Shown: piece by piece, positions 46,090-55,196 of the stretch | How positions within the stretch are numbered: position 1 is the first letter of the stretch | Layout: every line of letters begins with the position of its first letter | NCBI GenBank assembly: GCA_944320415.1 | Contig: CALUHJ010000004.1 | Location: 117,102-181,101, forward strand | Direction: 5' to 3' | Origin: an uncultured Bacteroidales bacterium | Lineage (GTDB): Bacteria; Bacteroidota; Bacteroidia; Bacteroidales; P3 | DNA length: 64,000 nt | Notes under the pieces: model-generated | The model's input: the letters and a program-made list of their open reading frames with translations, nothing else | The model's database searches: none | What the model was told of the DNA's origin: nothing | Made by a program: the position numbers and the translations under genes

Positions 46090-46258
46090 GCTCTGCATAC
46101 GCAGAGAGACAATCCTCACAAAGACATTCGCTCCACTTGGAGCGGATGTCTTTTTTTGCTTTTTCACTCAATTTGTATTTTACGCAAAAGCAATCGGCAT
46201 TGTGTTTGCATACGAATTCTCTTCCGCATCGCGGACATTTCACCTTTCTTTCTGTCAT
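46034..46258 (-). CDS. Cysteine-rich CWC-type small protein
   Basis: A 74-aa protein of the cysteine-rich CWC family, probably binding zinc. Cysteines are at 8, 11, 17, 23, 25, 45, 47 and 50 (KCPRCGREFVC, then DCFC, then CLCEDCL), a pattern conserved in the family although the tryptophan between the CxC pair is F here. It starts 10 bp after the glycosyltransferase stop and is therefore the last gene of that operon. The hairpin ending atpDC lies inside its codons 36-47, and its last 56 bp overlap atpC. Function unknown. Confidence 0.75.
   Translation of the reverse strand: MTERKVKCPRCGREFVCKHNADCFCVKYKLSEKAKKDIRSKWSECLCEDCLSAYAEPIAPESESCSWPIPPSLP
46120..46157 (+). terminator. Rho-independent terminator of atpDC
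   Basis: A 15-bp stem (arms 46120-46134 and 46139-46153, one mismatch, AAAGACATTCGCTCC/GGAGCGGATGTCTTT) with an ACTT loop and a T run to 46157. It starts 30 bp after the atpC stop and lies within the antisense CWC coding sequence. Confidence 0.85.
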
Positions 46259-46268
46259 GGGATTGTCT

Positions 46269-47282
46269 TTATTTTATATAGTCTAAAAGCTGATTAAAAC
46301 ATTTTTTGCCTGATATCCATGCTGCAAACACTATGCTCCTGAAACACACACATGACGGATATTCCCCTACAGTGGAAATTTGACCGTAATACAGTTTTTT
46401 CATTTTGCGGAAATCCTTGTGGGCTGTCCAAACCGCTTTTGTCTCCGAAGGTTTGAACTGAAGGAGGAAAACAGTCGCCGCAATAAAGTCCAGAAATGCA
46501 CGGACAAGAAACACTTTTGTCTTTTCCTTTTCCGGCAGGTTCTTATGAAGCAGAAGCAGGTTGTTTCGGAAATTAAGATAGGTCTTCCTTGAGGATGTCT
46601 TGTTCAGAGTTCCTCCTCCCAGATGATATACCACCGATTCGGGATTGTAACATATCTTATAGCCCGCATTTTTCAGTCTCCAGCACAAGTCTATTTCTTC
46701 CATATGGGCAAAAAACCTTTCGTCCAGTCCTCCGAAACGGTGAAACAGTTCGCTTCTTACAACCAATGCCGCTCCGCTTGCCCAAAACACTTCCCTTGGC
46801 TCATTATACTGTCCCCTGTCCTCTTCAATATTGTTGAACACCCTGCCTGCACAGAACGGATAACCGAGATAATCCATATAACCTCCTGCCGCACCCGCAT
46901 ATTCAAACTTGTTCTTCTCGCAATACGACAGCAACTTGGGTTGGCATGCCGCTATACTGTCATCATCCTGCATCATTCTAAGCAACGGCTCCGTCCAACC
47001 GGGAGTGACTTCCACGTCAGAATTAAGCAGACAATAGCAGTCGGCCTTCACATGTTGCAATGCCTTGTTGTAACCTCCCGTAAAACCGTAGTTCCTGTCA
47101 AGCTTTATTATCCTTATCTGAGGATAATTTTCCTCAACATACCTTACGGAATGGTCCGTTGAACAATTGTCAACAAATACTATCTCGGCCTGGTCGGAAT
47201 ATTTTACGACAGAGGGAAGATATTTCCCAAGCAAATCAGCCGTATTATAGTTCAATATGACTACTGCAAGAGTAAGTCGCAT
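46269..47282 (-). CDS. Glycosyltransferase family 2
   Basis: A 337-aa GT-A fold inverting glycosyltransferase acting on cell-surface polysaccharide or glycolipid precursors. The N-terminal VVILNYNTADLLGKYL strand, the VDNCSTDHSV loop, the metal-binding LLNSDVEV (DxD-like), and the acceptor region EEIDLCWRLKNAGYKI with VVYHLGGGTLNK place it in the rhamnosyltransferase-like (WbbL) group. The donor sugar cannot be read from sequence. Its start overlaps the GWxTD stop by one base (TAATG). Confidence 0.9.
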   Translation of the reverse strand: MRLTLAVVILNYNTADLLGKYLPSVVKYSDQAEIVFVDNCSTDHSVRYVEENYPQIRIIKLDRNYGFTGGYNKALQHVKADCYCLLNSDVEVTPGWTEPLLRMMQDDDSIAACQPKLLSYCEKNKFEYAGAAGGYMDYLGYPFCAGRVFNNIEEDRGQYNEPREVFWASGAALVVRSELFHRFGGLDERFFAHMEEIDLCWRLKNAGYKICYNPESVVYHLGGGTLNKTSSRKTYLNFRNNLLLLHKNLPEKEKTKVFLVRAFLDFIAATVFLLQFKPSETKAVWTAHKDFRKMKKLYYGQISTVGEYPSCVCFRSIVFAAWISGKKCFNQLLDYIK

Positions 47283-48772
47283 TACAAATGTCCTTTTCTG
47301 AACTGTATGCCGGCATCGCCCTCAACGCCTTCCTCAAGAGTATGACGGGACAAAACGCTTTCCCAATATATTTCCTGTTTCTCTCCCTTGGCATTTGAAT
47401 GCAGAAGGAAATACTCGGACATATTGTTTTGAGGTGCATAGAATACAAATGTTCTGTTTGTTTCTCCGAAAGGAGTACGGTCGTATCTCCACATCTGATA
47501 AGGCAGATATACAACTCCGTCGGCATTTGCCTTGGTCAGTTCGGGCGTAGCCATCATGTCTTCACGGGTTCTTCTCTTGAATCCGCTGGTTCCCTTGAAT
47601 TTCTCGTCTATTATATTCGTTGGAGGACCGTAAAGCAGATAGACTCTTCCCATATCGGTCTCATAGCCTTTCTTTATGTTTGTGGAGTATTTACGATTGA
47701 CAAAATCGAGCCTTGTCATATATTCCTGCCAAGCTGTTTGCGGAGACAATTCGTTCTCTCTCTTCCAGAAGCTGTAAAGAAAATACATCTTTACTTCCCT
47801 TGTAGCCGTCTTCAACTCCTTGTCGATGAAACTCTTCACATCATCGCTTGCAATAGGATAAAGATTCTCTATATTCTGAGTAAGTTGCTCGTCAGTCATC
47901 GAAAAGACAAAGGCATCCTTAGGAATATCCATATTCATGGCAGGATTTTTCCTGTCGCTCTGACGGAAAAACGCATCTCTCTTGAAAGCATGCAGTATGT
48001 TCTTACTGTCTCTGACCTCAACGGTAAGATAATAACTGCCCTCGTACAAAGAGTCTATATGTACCTCCCCCATAATAACGGTTATATCTTTTGCCTTTAT
48101 TCTTTTGGCCTGTATGGCGGATTCCTGCCTTTTGTTTGTGGTCAAATCCTCTACAACAGCCAGAAGCATATATACGCTGTCTTTACCGAAATATTCGTCA
48201 GCTCCGTAAATCTCGGCATAATAGTTTATGACGTTTTCATTCTTGGATATCACGTCAAACATATAGGGCGTTATCTCATAGCCGTTCTTCACATTTACAG
48301 CATTACCCTTAGCTTTCTTAGGCTCTTCTATTATCTGCACATCAGACATCGAAATTCCCTTCTCCGGATAGGATATCTTTATCCAGTCCTTTATTTTGGT
48401 AGGTTCTGCATTGGAATTAATGTCATCAAGCTCCAGTGTAAGGACATAGTTTCCGTTTCCAAGCATTACTCTCTGAATATCAAGTATCTGCCTGTCAATG
48501 GATTGTTCCTTGTCAATACCGAGCTGTCTTTTGTCGGCATAAACGAACGTTTCGGGATCGTCATCCCTTGCTATCGTAACAGTCAATTCGACATTGGAAC
48601 GCTGTTCTCCTGAAACATCTACATAATTCAAACTAGTCGCATCTATTGACGTATTTATCTCTACATACGGTCCCTGAGGGGAATTGAACGTAGGCGTAGA
48701 ATAAATGGCTCTGATAGACTGAGCAGACAAAATACCGGGCAGCAAACCCAGCAATAACAATATTTTTTTCAT
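47282..48772 (-). CDS. GWxTD domain-containing secreted protein
   Basis: A 496-aa protein with a signal peptide (ILSAQS, cleavage near residue 17). The C-terminal GWxTD domain (about 320-440) reads AWQEYMTRLDFVNRKYSTNIKKGYETDMGRVYLLYGPPTNI in register, with GYETD in the name-giving position. The N-terminal half is beta-rich. GWxTD proteins occur in Bacteroidota and Acidobacteriota and are of unknown function. It is the first gene of a GWxTD-glycosyltransferase-CWC unit. Confidence 0.88.
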   Translation of the reverse strand: MKKILLLLGLLPGILSAQSIRAIYSTPTFNSPQGPYVEINTSIDATSLNYVDVSGEQRSNVELTVTIARDDDPETFVYADKRQLGIDKEQSIDRQILDIQRVMLGNGNYVLTLELDDINSNAEPTKIKDWIKISYPEKGISMSDVQIIEEPKKAKGNAVNVKNGYEITPYMFDVISKNENVINYYAEIYGADEYFGKDSVYMLLAVVEDLTTNKRQESAIQAKRIKAKDITVIMGEVHIDSLYEGSYYLTVEVRDSKNILHAFKRDAFFRQSDRKNPAMNMDIPKDAFVFSMTDEQLTQNIENLYPIASDDVKSFIDKELKTATREVKMYFLYSFWKRENELSPQTAWQEYMTRLDFVNRKYSTNIKKGYETDMGRVYLLYGPPTNIIDEKFKGTSGFKRRTREDMMATPELTKANADGVVYLPYQMWRYDRTPFGETNRTFVFYAPQNNMSEYFLLHSNAKGEKQEIYWESVLSRHTLEEGVEGDAGIQFRKGHL

Positions 48773-48845
48773 TCGACCAACAATTTCAAAAAAAAGACAA
48801 TATCTCTATTGTTCAACGCAAAATACACGGTTTTATTATATGAAA

Positions 48846-48880
48846 ATAGGTGCTCCGACAATTATGTATGGAGCACCTAT
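48846..48880 (-). terminator. Terminator after rpsA
   Basis: An 11-bp perfect stem (ATAGGTGCTCC at 48846-48856, GGAGCACCTAT at 48870-48880) begins 24 bp after the rpsA stop on the minus strand and is followed by TTTCATAT, a weak T tract. Confidence 0.75.
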
Positions 48881-48903
48881 CCGCAAAATACTCGGAAACT
48901 ATA

Positions 48904-50688
48904 TTAGTTCTCCTTGTTCTTTTCTATTTCCTCTTTCAAGGAAGCCAAGACATCTATGTCTCCAAGCGTAGTCTTCTCAAGACTTTCGTTTATTTTCTTT
49001 ACGGTTGCGGCTTCTGAGTTACCTTTCTTGTCGTCTGACCTCTTAGGTTCTTCAGCCTGCCATGTACGCGTATGGGAAACAACTATCTTTTTATTTTCCT
49101 TGGAGAACTCAATGACCTTGAACGGAAGTTTTTCATCCACTTTGGCCACTGTCTTGTCCTCTTTCTGCAAATGAGACTTAGGTGCAAAGCCCTCAACGCC
49201 ATAAGGCAATGAAACTACTGCTCCACCCTTGTCGTTTATGCTCATTATGGTACCGTCGTGAACGGAGTTCAAAGTAAAGATGCTTTCAAACACATCCCAT
49301 GGGTTTTCCTCCAACTGTTTGTGACCCAAACTCAAACGGCGGTTTTCAACATCCACTTCCAAAACAACTACATCTATCTTTTCTCCCAACTTGGTGAATT
49401 CGGCAGGATGCTTTATCTTCTTGCTCCATGAAAGATCGGATATGTGAATCAAGCCGTCAACACCTTCTTCCAATTCAACGAATATGCCAAAGTTGGTAAA
49501 GTTTCTTACAACCGCAACGTGCTTGCTTCCAACAGGATATTTCTCCGTTATGTTTGTCCATGGATCAGGTATAAGCTGTTTTATTCCCAAAGACATCTTT
49601 CTTTCCTCTCTGTCCAAAGTCAGGATGACAGCTTCAACCTCATCACCTATCTTCAAGAAGTCGTGAGCTGTTCTCAAATGCTGGCTCCAGGACATCTCCG
49701 TAACGTGTATCAAGCCCTCTACGCCTGGAACTATCTCAACAAATGCACCATAGTCGGCCAATACCACAACCTTTCCTTTCACCTTGTCACCAACCTTCAA
49801 GTTTGGATCAAGACTGTCCCATGGATGAGGCGTCAACTGTTTCAAGCCCAAAGCTATACGTTTCTTGCCTTCGTCGAAATCCAATATTACAACCTTTATC
49901 TTCTGATCCAACTGTACTATTTCTTCAGGATGATTTATTCTTCCCCATGACAAATCGGTGATGTGTATCAAACCGTCAACACCGCCAAGGTCGATGAATA
50001 CTCCATACGAGGTGATGTTCTTTACAGTTCCTTCCAACACCTGACCCTTCTCCAAACGGGCAATGATCTCAGCCTTCTGTGCCTCTATTTCATCCTCTAT
50101 AAGAGCCTTGTGCGAAACTACGACGTTCTTGTATTCATGGTTGATTTTAACAACCTTGAATTCCATTATCTTTCCTACAAACACGTCATAATCTCTTATA
50201 GGCTTCACGTCTATCTGACTGCCTGGCAAGAACGCCTCTATGCCGAATATGTCGACAATAAGACCGCCTTTGGTCCTGCTCTTTACGAATCCCTTTATTA
50301 TCTCCTGTGAATCAAAGGCCTCGTTCACTCTTTCCCATGATTTCAATATGCGGGCATTCTTGTGAGACAATATCAACTGTCCGCCTGCATCTTCCTTCTG
50401 AACAACGAATACCTCTACCGTATCCCCTACCTTCAAATCAGGATTGTAACGGAACTCCGACAATGGAATAACACCGTCCGACTTGAATCCTATGTTTACT
50501 ATAACCTCACGATTATCCTTGGCAACAATCACACCTTCAACAACCTGTTGGTCTCCAACCTGATTGAACGTTTTCTCATAGGCCTCGGACATCTTCTGCG
50601 TATCCTCGGACGAATACTTTTCTCCTTCATTTCCAACCGCGTTCCAATCAAAATCAGACAAAGGTTGAATGTTTTTCAAATCTCTCAT
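48904..50688 (-). CDS. rpsA: 30S ribosomal protein S1
   Basis: A 594-aa S1 with six S1/OB-fold repeats from about residue 55 to 545. Typical repeats are LEGTVKNITSYGVFIDLGGVDGLIHITDLSW and VKGKVVVLADYGAFVEIVPGVEGLIHVTEMSW in register. S1 binds mRNA leaders on the 30S subunit. In Bacteroidota, where Shine-Dalgarno pairing is weak, S1-type contacts with A-rich leaders matter more. The message has its own promoter and terminator, with a leader of about 105 nt that could host feedback control. Confidence 0.96.
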   Translation of the reverse strand: MRDLKNIQPLSDFDWNAVGNEGEKYSSEDTQKMSEAYEKTFNQVGDQQVVEGVIVAKDNREVIVNIGFKSDGVIPLSEFRYNPDLKVGDTVEVFVVQKEDAGGQLILSHKNARILKSWERVNEAFDSQEIIKGFVKSRTKGGLIVDIFGIEAFLPGSQIDVKPIRDYDVFVGKIMEFKVVKINHEYKNVVVSHKALIEDEIEAQKAEIIARLEKGQVLEGTVKNITSYGVFIDLGGVDGLIHITDLSWGRINHPEEIVQLDQKIKVVILDFDEGKKRIALGLKQLTPHPWDSLDPNLKVGDKVKGKVVVLADYGAFVEIVPGVEGLIHVTEMSWSQHLRTAHDFLKIGDEVEAVILTLDREERKMSLGIKQLIPDPWTNITEKYPVGSKHVAVVRNFTNFGIFVELEEGVDGLIHISDLSWSKKIKHPAEFTKLGEKIDVVVLEVDVENRRLSLGHKQLEENPWDVFESIFTLNSVHDGTIMSINDKGGAVVSLPYGVEGFAPKSHLQKEDKTVAKVDEKLPFKVIEFSKENKKIVVSHTRTWQAEEPKRSDDKKGNSEAATVKKINESLEKTTLGDIDVLASLKEEIEKNKEN

Positions 50689-50800
50689 TATAAAAATGAT
50701 TTTTCTTTGCGCTTCTTACTAAGCCTGTTAAACATAATAAAACTGACAACGGCACGGATTCGCGGTTTGAGTAAGCAAACGCAAAGACCGAACCGGCCTG

Positions 50801-50808
50801 CAAAATTA
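50801..50808 (-). promoter_or_regulatory. -7 box for rpsA
   Basis: Minus strand reads TAATTTTG, matching TAnnTTTG, 112 bp before the rpsA ATG, giving an untranslated leader of roughly 105 nt. Confidence 0.6.
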
Positions 50809-50913
50809 CTATTATTTTTCAAAACAAACAAATGAAGCACAGACCAGTTATTATTCAAGTAATCAAGTCCGACGAAATGCCTACGATTGCATAAGGGGAA
50901 ACAAAATAATGCG

Positions 50914-50921
50914 TACCTTTG
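50914..50921 (+). promoter_or_regulatory. -7 box for the three-transporter operon
   Basis: TACCTTTG matches TAnnTTTG, 22 bp before ATG 50944. It supports the inner start because the longer frame begins upstream of the box. Confidence 0.65.
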
Positions 50922-50943
50922 CAGACATAAATATTATGTTGTC

Positions 50944-53253
50944 ATGACTCATCTTCCTTCTATCATAACGGATTTGGCCATCATACTGATATTGGGTTCC
51001 GTCTTCGGACTTCTTTTCAAATTCCTGAAACAGCCTGTCGTTCTGGGCTACATAGTGGCCGGATTTCTTGCAGGTCCGCACTTCAAGCTCTTCCCCACCG
51101 TCGCACCGGAGAACATCTCGACGTGGGCGGACATAGGCGTGATATTCCTTTTGTTCGGTATGGGGCTCGAATTCAGTTTCAAGAAAATGATGTCCATAGG
51201 CCGTATCGGCGGAAAGGCCGTACTGTTCGAGGTCGTAGCCCTTTCCGTTTTCGGATTCGTCATAGGCAGGCTCATTGGCTGGAATACCGCCGACAGTCTG
51301 CTGTTGGGCGGAATGCTGTGCATGAGTTCGACTGCCATAATCGTCAAGGCATTCAACGACATGAACCTTCAGAAGGAACGCTTCTCATCCATAGTGTTCG
51401 GCATACTCATATTCGAGGACCTGTTCGCCATACTGCTCATGGTGATGCTTTCCACCTTTGCGGTGAGCAAGTCGTCCGAAGGCTTCGAATTGTTCACCAT
51501 GGTCACGCGGCTCGTATTCTTTCTGGTCATATGGTTCGTGGCGGGCATATACCTTATACCTACTTTCCTCAAGAAAGTAAAGAAACTGCTCAACCCCGAA
51601 TTGCTGCTGTTGGTGTCCATGGGTCTTTGCCTGACAATGGTGGTACTGGCTACAAAGGCGGGGTTCTCTTCCGCACTCGGAGCGTTCATCATGGGCTCCA
51701 TTCTTGCCGAGACCATAGAACTGGAGAATATAGAAAAGGTGATAAATCCCATCAAGGACTTCTTCGGTGCGGTGTTCTTCGTCTCGGTGGGGATGATGGT
51801 AAACCCCGACATACTTGTGGAGAACTTCAGCACGGTGATAATTATCGCGATGGCCTCCATATTGGGAAAAATGATATTCACCACCACAGGCGTAAGGGTT
51901 GCGGGACAGTCCGTAAAGACTGCCATGCAGTCGGGTTTTTCCCTTGCACAGATGGGAGAATTCTCATTCATAATAGCGTCCACGGGTATGACTCTCGGAG
52001 TAACCTCTCCGGATATATACCCGATAGTGATAGCAGCCTCCGTGATAACAACCTTCACAACGCCATACACCATAAAGCTGGCGCTGCCCGCTTACGGTGT
52101 TGTGGAGTCCGTACTGCCAAAGAAATGGCTGGCAAGGCTGAACAAGACGGAAGACGCGGCAGAATACTCCAAGGAGTCAAAGTGGGGACAGCTGCTCTTG
52201 TCCTACTTCGGCAGCCTGTTGGTTTTCTCCATGATATGCATGTCGATATTCTTCATATCCGCCATGTTCATGCTGCCGATTGCCTCGCAGTTCGATAACA
52301 AGACCTTCGGTCTGTTGCTCTTCAGCCTCATAAGCATTGTATTCATATCTCCATTCCTCATAGGCATGATACACAACCGCGGCAAACAGTCCCTGCTCTT
52401 CCTGTCGCTATGGTCGGCAAACAAAAACAACAAGTTGCTGCTAACCGCCATGATAGGCTTCAGATACATGCTCGCACTGTCCTTTCTGTTCATGATTGTA
52501 AGGGTGTATTGGAACATCTCGCCATTTCTGCTCGTGGTAATAGCGCTCATAGTCTTTGCCTTCATATTCCAGAGCAAAGGTCTGCAGAAAAGATACTGGA
52601 AACTGGAATCCCGCTTTGTGAAGAACTTCAACCAAAGACAGATAGAGGAAAGAATGAAAAAGGCGGAAAAGGACGGACATCCCATGTCTGACCTCGACAA
52701 CATCCATTGGATTGACAACCACCTGTACATCACCACATATTCCGTACAGAACGGAGGAGTATGCCACAACAAGACACTCAAGGAACTTAACCTTAGAATG
52801 AAATACGATGTGATAGTCGTGGCCGTAAGCCGCAACGGAGAACAGATTGTGTTTCCGGACGGGGACTTCAGCATTCAGGCCGACGACATACTGTTGGTCA
52901 TAGGTCTCATACAGAACCTCAAGGAGGCTACCATCGACTACAAGGGCATTGACCTGAACTACGACGACGTAAGGACGCTGCACGAGTTCACCCAACAACA
53001 GCAGGCGGATCCGAAATCGACAATAAAGTGCATGACGTTCATAGTCGGCAAGGACTCCTCATGGATAGGCAAAAGCCTCTATGACGCACAGTTGAACAAG
53101 AAGACCAACTGCATAGTGGTGGGAATAGAACGGGACGACATTCCCATCCCAAACCCTTCGTCTCACATCAAGTTCAAAAGCAACGACATGGTGTGGGTGA
53201 TGGGCGACGACAAGTCCCTGTACAAACTGCTGGAAAGCAATTATTTCGAATAA
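50944..53253 (+). CDS. KefB-like cation:proton antiporter with two RCK-C domains
   Basis: A 769-aa monovalent cation:H+ antiporter (CPA2 family). The N-terminal membrane domain (about 1-390) has ITDLAIILILGSVFGLLFKF and the QPVVLGYIVAGFLAGPHF signature. A second group of helices lies at 430-560. The cytosolic tail carries two TrkA-C/RCK-C domains (about 600-690 and 700-769; each with FPDGDFSIQADDILLVIG-type strands). No RCK-N nucleotide-binding domain is evident. The start is ATG 50944, placed after the promoter box. Neighbouring DNA here is visibly richer in G+C than most of the window. Confidence 0.9.
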   Translation: MTHLPSIITDLAIILILGSVFGLLFKFLKQPVVLGYIVAGFLAGPHFKLFPTVAPENISTWADIGVIFLLFGMGLEFSFKKMMSIGRIGGKAVLFEVVALSVFGFVIGRLIGWNTADSLLLGGMLCMSSTAIIVKAFNDMNLQKERFSSIVFGILIFEDLFAILLMVMLSTFAVSKSSEGFELFTMVTRLVFFLVIWFVAGIYLIPTFLKKVKKLLNPELLLLVSMGLCLTMVVLATKAGFSSALGAFIMGSILAETIELENIEKVINPIKDFFGAVFFVSVGMMVNPDILVENFSTVIIIAMASILGKMIFTTTGVRVAGQSVKTAMQSGFSLAQMGEFSFIIASTGMTLGVTSPDIYPIVIAASVITTFTTPYTIKLALPAYGVVESVLPKKWLARLNKTEDAAEYSKESKWGQLLLSYFGSLLVFSMICMSIFFISAMFMLPIASQFDNKTFGLLLFSLISIVFISPFLIGMIHNRGKQSLLFLSLWSANKNNKLLLTAMIGFRYMLALSFLFMIVRVYWNISPFLLVVIALIVFAFIFQSKGLQKRYWKLESRFVKNFNQRQIEERMKKAEKDGHPMSDLDNIHWIDNHLYITTYSVQNGGVCHNKTLKELNLRMKYDVIVVAVSRNGEQIVFPDGDFSIQADDILLVIGLIQNLKEATIDYKGIDLNYDDVRTLHEFTQQQQADPKSTIKCMTFIVGKDSSWIGKSLYDAQLNKKTNCIVVGIERDDIPIPNPSSHIKFKSNDMVWVMGDDKSLYKLLESNYFE

Positions 53254-53265
53254 ACAACAAAGGAC

Positions 53266-54210
53266 ATGATAAGATTCATCAGGAATTGGACCCTCCCCAT
53301 TGCGATGGTCCTTGGCGTCGTTTCCTATTTCGTTTACGTCAACATACCCTTTCTGGACGGCACACACCAGTTTGCGAACAGAGCCGTATCCGTAATACAG
53401 CCCATGCTCATATTCCTCATGCTTTTCCTTACCTTCTGCAAGGTGAACATAAGCGACATGCACCTGTGCCGCTGGCATCTGATACTGCTTGCCTTCCAGG
53501 CCTTCAGCTTCATGGCCATATCGTCCCTGCTCATAGTCTTCCCCCGCAATGAGGCAAGAATAGTGCTCGAAGGTGCGATGATATGCCTCATCTGCCCCAC
53601 GGCAACGGCCGCGGCAGTGATAACCGAGAAGCTCGGCGGAAAGCCCGCAAACCTTACAACCTATATCATATTGATAAACCTTACGACCGCAATGCTCATA
53701 CCCGCCTTCGTGCCGTTTGTACACCCTCATCCCGACCTGTCGCCGCTCAACGCGTTCCTGCTCATTCTCGGAAAGGTCTTTCCCTTGCTGCTCCTGCCGC
53801 TCGTCTCCGCGATACTCGCTCGGCATCTCTTCCCCAGACTGGTCCAGATACTGAGGAAATACCCCGACCTGTCCTTCTACCTGTGGGCCGTGGCTCTGGT
53901 CCTTGCGATAGCCGTAACGACCAGAACGATAGTTCACAGCAACGTCAGCCTCTTCACCCAGACCTGTCTTGCCCTCGTATCGCTTCTCTGCTGTCTGTTG
54001 CAGTTTTTCATCGGCAGAAAGACTGGCATGAAATACAACGACCCCATAAGCGCGGCCCAGTCCCTCGGACAGAAAAACACCGTGCTGGCTATATGGATGG
54101 GATACACCTTCTTCACCCCTATAACGGCTATCGCAGGCGGTTTTTACAGCATCTGGCACAATATTATCAATTCTTATCAGTTGTACAGACAAAGAAAAAA
54201 AACGAAATGA
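53266..54210 (+). CDS. BASS/SBF-like transporter
   Basis: A 314-aa, about 9-10-TM protein related to the bile acid:sodium symporter (SBF/BASS) superfamily, as seen in ICLICPTATAAAVITEKLGG and SLGQKNTVLAIWMGYTFFTP. Substrates in this group range from bile acids to pyruvate and pantothenate precursors; none can be chosen from the sequence. It lies 12 bp after the antiporter and overlaps the DMT gene by ATGA. Confidence 0.75.
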   Translation: MIRFIRNWTLPIAMVLGVVSYFVYVNIPFLDGTHQFANRAVSVIQPMLIFLMLFLTFCKVNISDMHLCRWHLILLAFQAFSFMAISSLLIVFPRNEARIVLEGAMICLICPTATAAAVITEKLGGKPANLTTYIILINLTTAMLIPAFVPFVHPHPDLSPLNAFLLILGKVFPLLLLPLVSAILARHLFPRLVQILRKYPDLSFYLWAVALVLAIAVTTRTIVHSNVSLFTQTCLALVSLLCCLLQFFIGRKTGMKYNDPISAAQSLGQKNTVLAIWMGYTFFTPITAIAGGFYSIWHNIINSYQLYRQRKKTK

Positions 54211-55139
54211 CGGCAAGCATCAAGACACGCGGATACATACTCGGAATAATAGCGGCGGCAACCTACGGAATGAACCCCTTGTTCACCCTGCCGCTCTACA
54301 AGGACGGCCTCGACCCCAACTCCGTCCTTTTCTTCCGTTACCTCTTCTCAATACCCATACTGGCGGCAATGGTCAAATTGAGAGGCCGTAACTTCAAACT
54401 GCAGAAAAAGGAGATAATGCCGCTCGGGATAATGGGAATACTTGCGGCCCTCTCCTCCCTCACTCTGTTCACCAGCTACAACTACATGGACGCCGGCATA
54501 GCCTCCACCATACTGTTTGTCTATCCCATAATGGTTGCGCTGATAATGGCCTCCTTCTTCAAGGAGAAGATAACCATACAGACCACCCTCTGCATCATTC
54601 TCGCCCTTTCGGGAATAGGAATACTCTACAAGGGTGACGGAGGAACGACCCTCAGCCTCACGGGCATAGGCTACGTCATGGCCTCCGCCCTATCCTACGC
54701 AATATACATCGTGGGCGTAAACCGCCCCGCACTCAAGCAGATAGCAACCGTAAAGCTGACATTCTACGCCATAACCTTCGGTTTTGTCGTCTTCGTTTTC
54801 GGCACGGACTTCTGCACCGACATAAAAGTGCCGACCAAATGGTATCTGTGGTTCAACTTCGTCGCGCTTGCCGCCCTGCCTACCGTCATATCGTTCATGT
54901 GCACCACCGTGGCGGCGCAATACATAGGCTCTACAAAGACGGCCATACTCGGAGCGTTGGAACCGGTGACCGCCGTGATTTTCGGCGTGACGCTCTTCGG
55001 CGAACAGCTCACCTCAAGGATTGTCGGCGGAATAATAATGATAATAATAGCCGTGACCCTCGTGATAGCAGGCGGAGAGATAACAACACAACTGCTTAGA
55101 TTCAGAAAGCTGTTCCCAAAGATAAGCAGAAAGAAATAA
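54207..55139 (+). CDS. EamA/DMT family transporter
   Basis: A 310-aa protein with ten TM helices arranged as two EamA repeats, starting MTASIKTRGYILGIIAAATYGMNPLF. The first repeat has FRYLFSIPILAAM and TSYNYMDAGIASTILFVYPIMVA; the second ends TKTAILGALEPVTAVIFGV. Members export metabolites or amino acids. The frame is open far upstream to 53583, but that stretch is the other frame of the SBF gene. The ATGA overlap start is used. It is the last gene of the operon. Confidence 0.9.
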   Translation: MTASIKTRGYILGIIAAATYGMNPLFTLPLYKDGLDPNSVLFFRYLFSIPILAAMVKLRGRNFKLQKKEIMPLGIMGILAALSSLTLFTSYNYMDAGIASTILFVYPIMVALIMASFFKEKITIQTTLCIILALSGIGILYKGDGGTTLSLTGIGYVMASALSYAIYIVGVNRPALKQIATVKLTFYAITFGFVVFVFGTDFCTDIKVPTKWYLWFNFVALAALPTVISFMCTTVAAQYIGSTKTAILGALEPVTAVIFGVTLFGEQLTSRIVGGIIMIIIAVTLVIAGGEITTQLLRFRKLFPKISRKK

Positions 55140-55166
55140 AAAGAATATCATTCTTCAAAAATAGCG

Positions 55167-55194
55167 AAAAAGGCAGGCTCTTACCTGCCTTTTT
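55167..55194. terminator. Bidirectional terminator between the transporter operon and the CRISPR array
   Basis: An 11-bp perfect stem (AAAAAGGCAGG at 55167-55177, CCTGCCTTTTT at 55184-55194) with a 6-nt loop has T runs on both strands. It ends the transporter operon on the plus strand and would also stop a leftward CRISPR transcript. Confidence 0.85.
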
Positions 55195-55196
55195 AC

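Noticed and set aside
47399..48613. 404-aa plus-strand open frame
   Set aside because: It is antisense to the GWxTD gene, which has a signal peptide, a recognised domain and operon context.
51123..52298. 391-aa plus-strand open frame inside the antiporter gene
   Set aside because: Shifted frame of a clear membrane transporter; arginine/histidine-rich nonsense composition.
53583..54206. Upstream extension of the EamA transporter frame
   Set aside because: It overlaps the SBF-like gene in another frame; the ATGA-coupled start at 54207 gives a normal EamA length.
53059..54216. 385-aa minus-strand open frame
   Set aside because: Antisense to the SBF-like transporter; its composition (H/Y/G/E-rich, no domain) is typical of a shadow frame in G+C-richer DNA.
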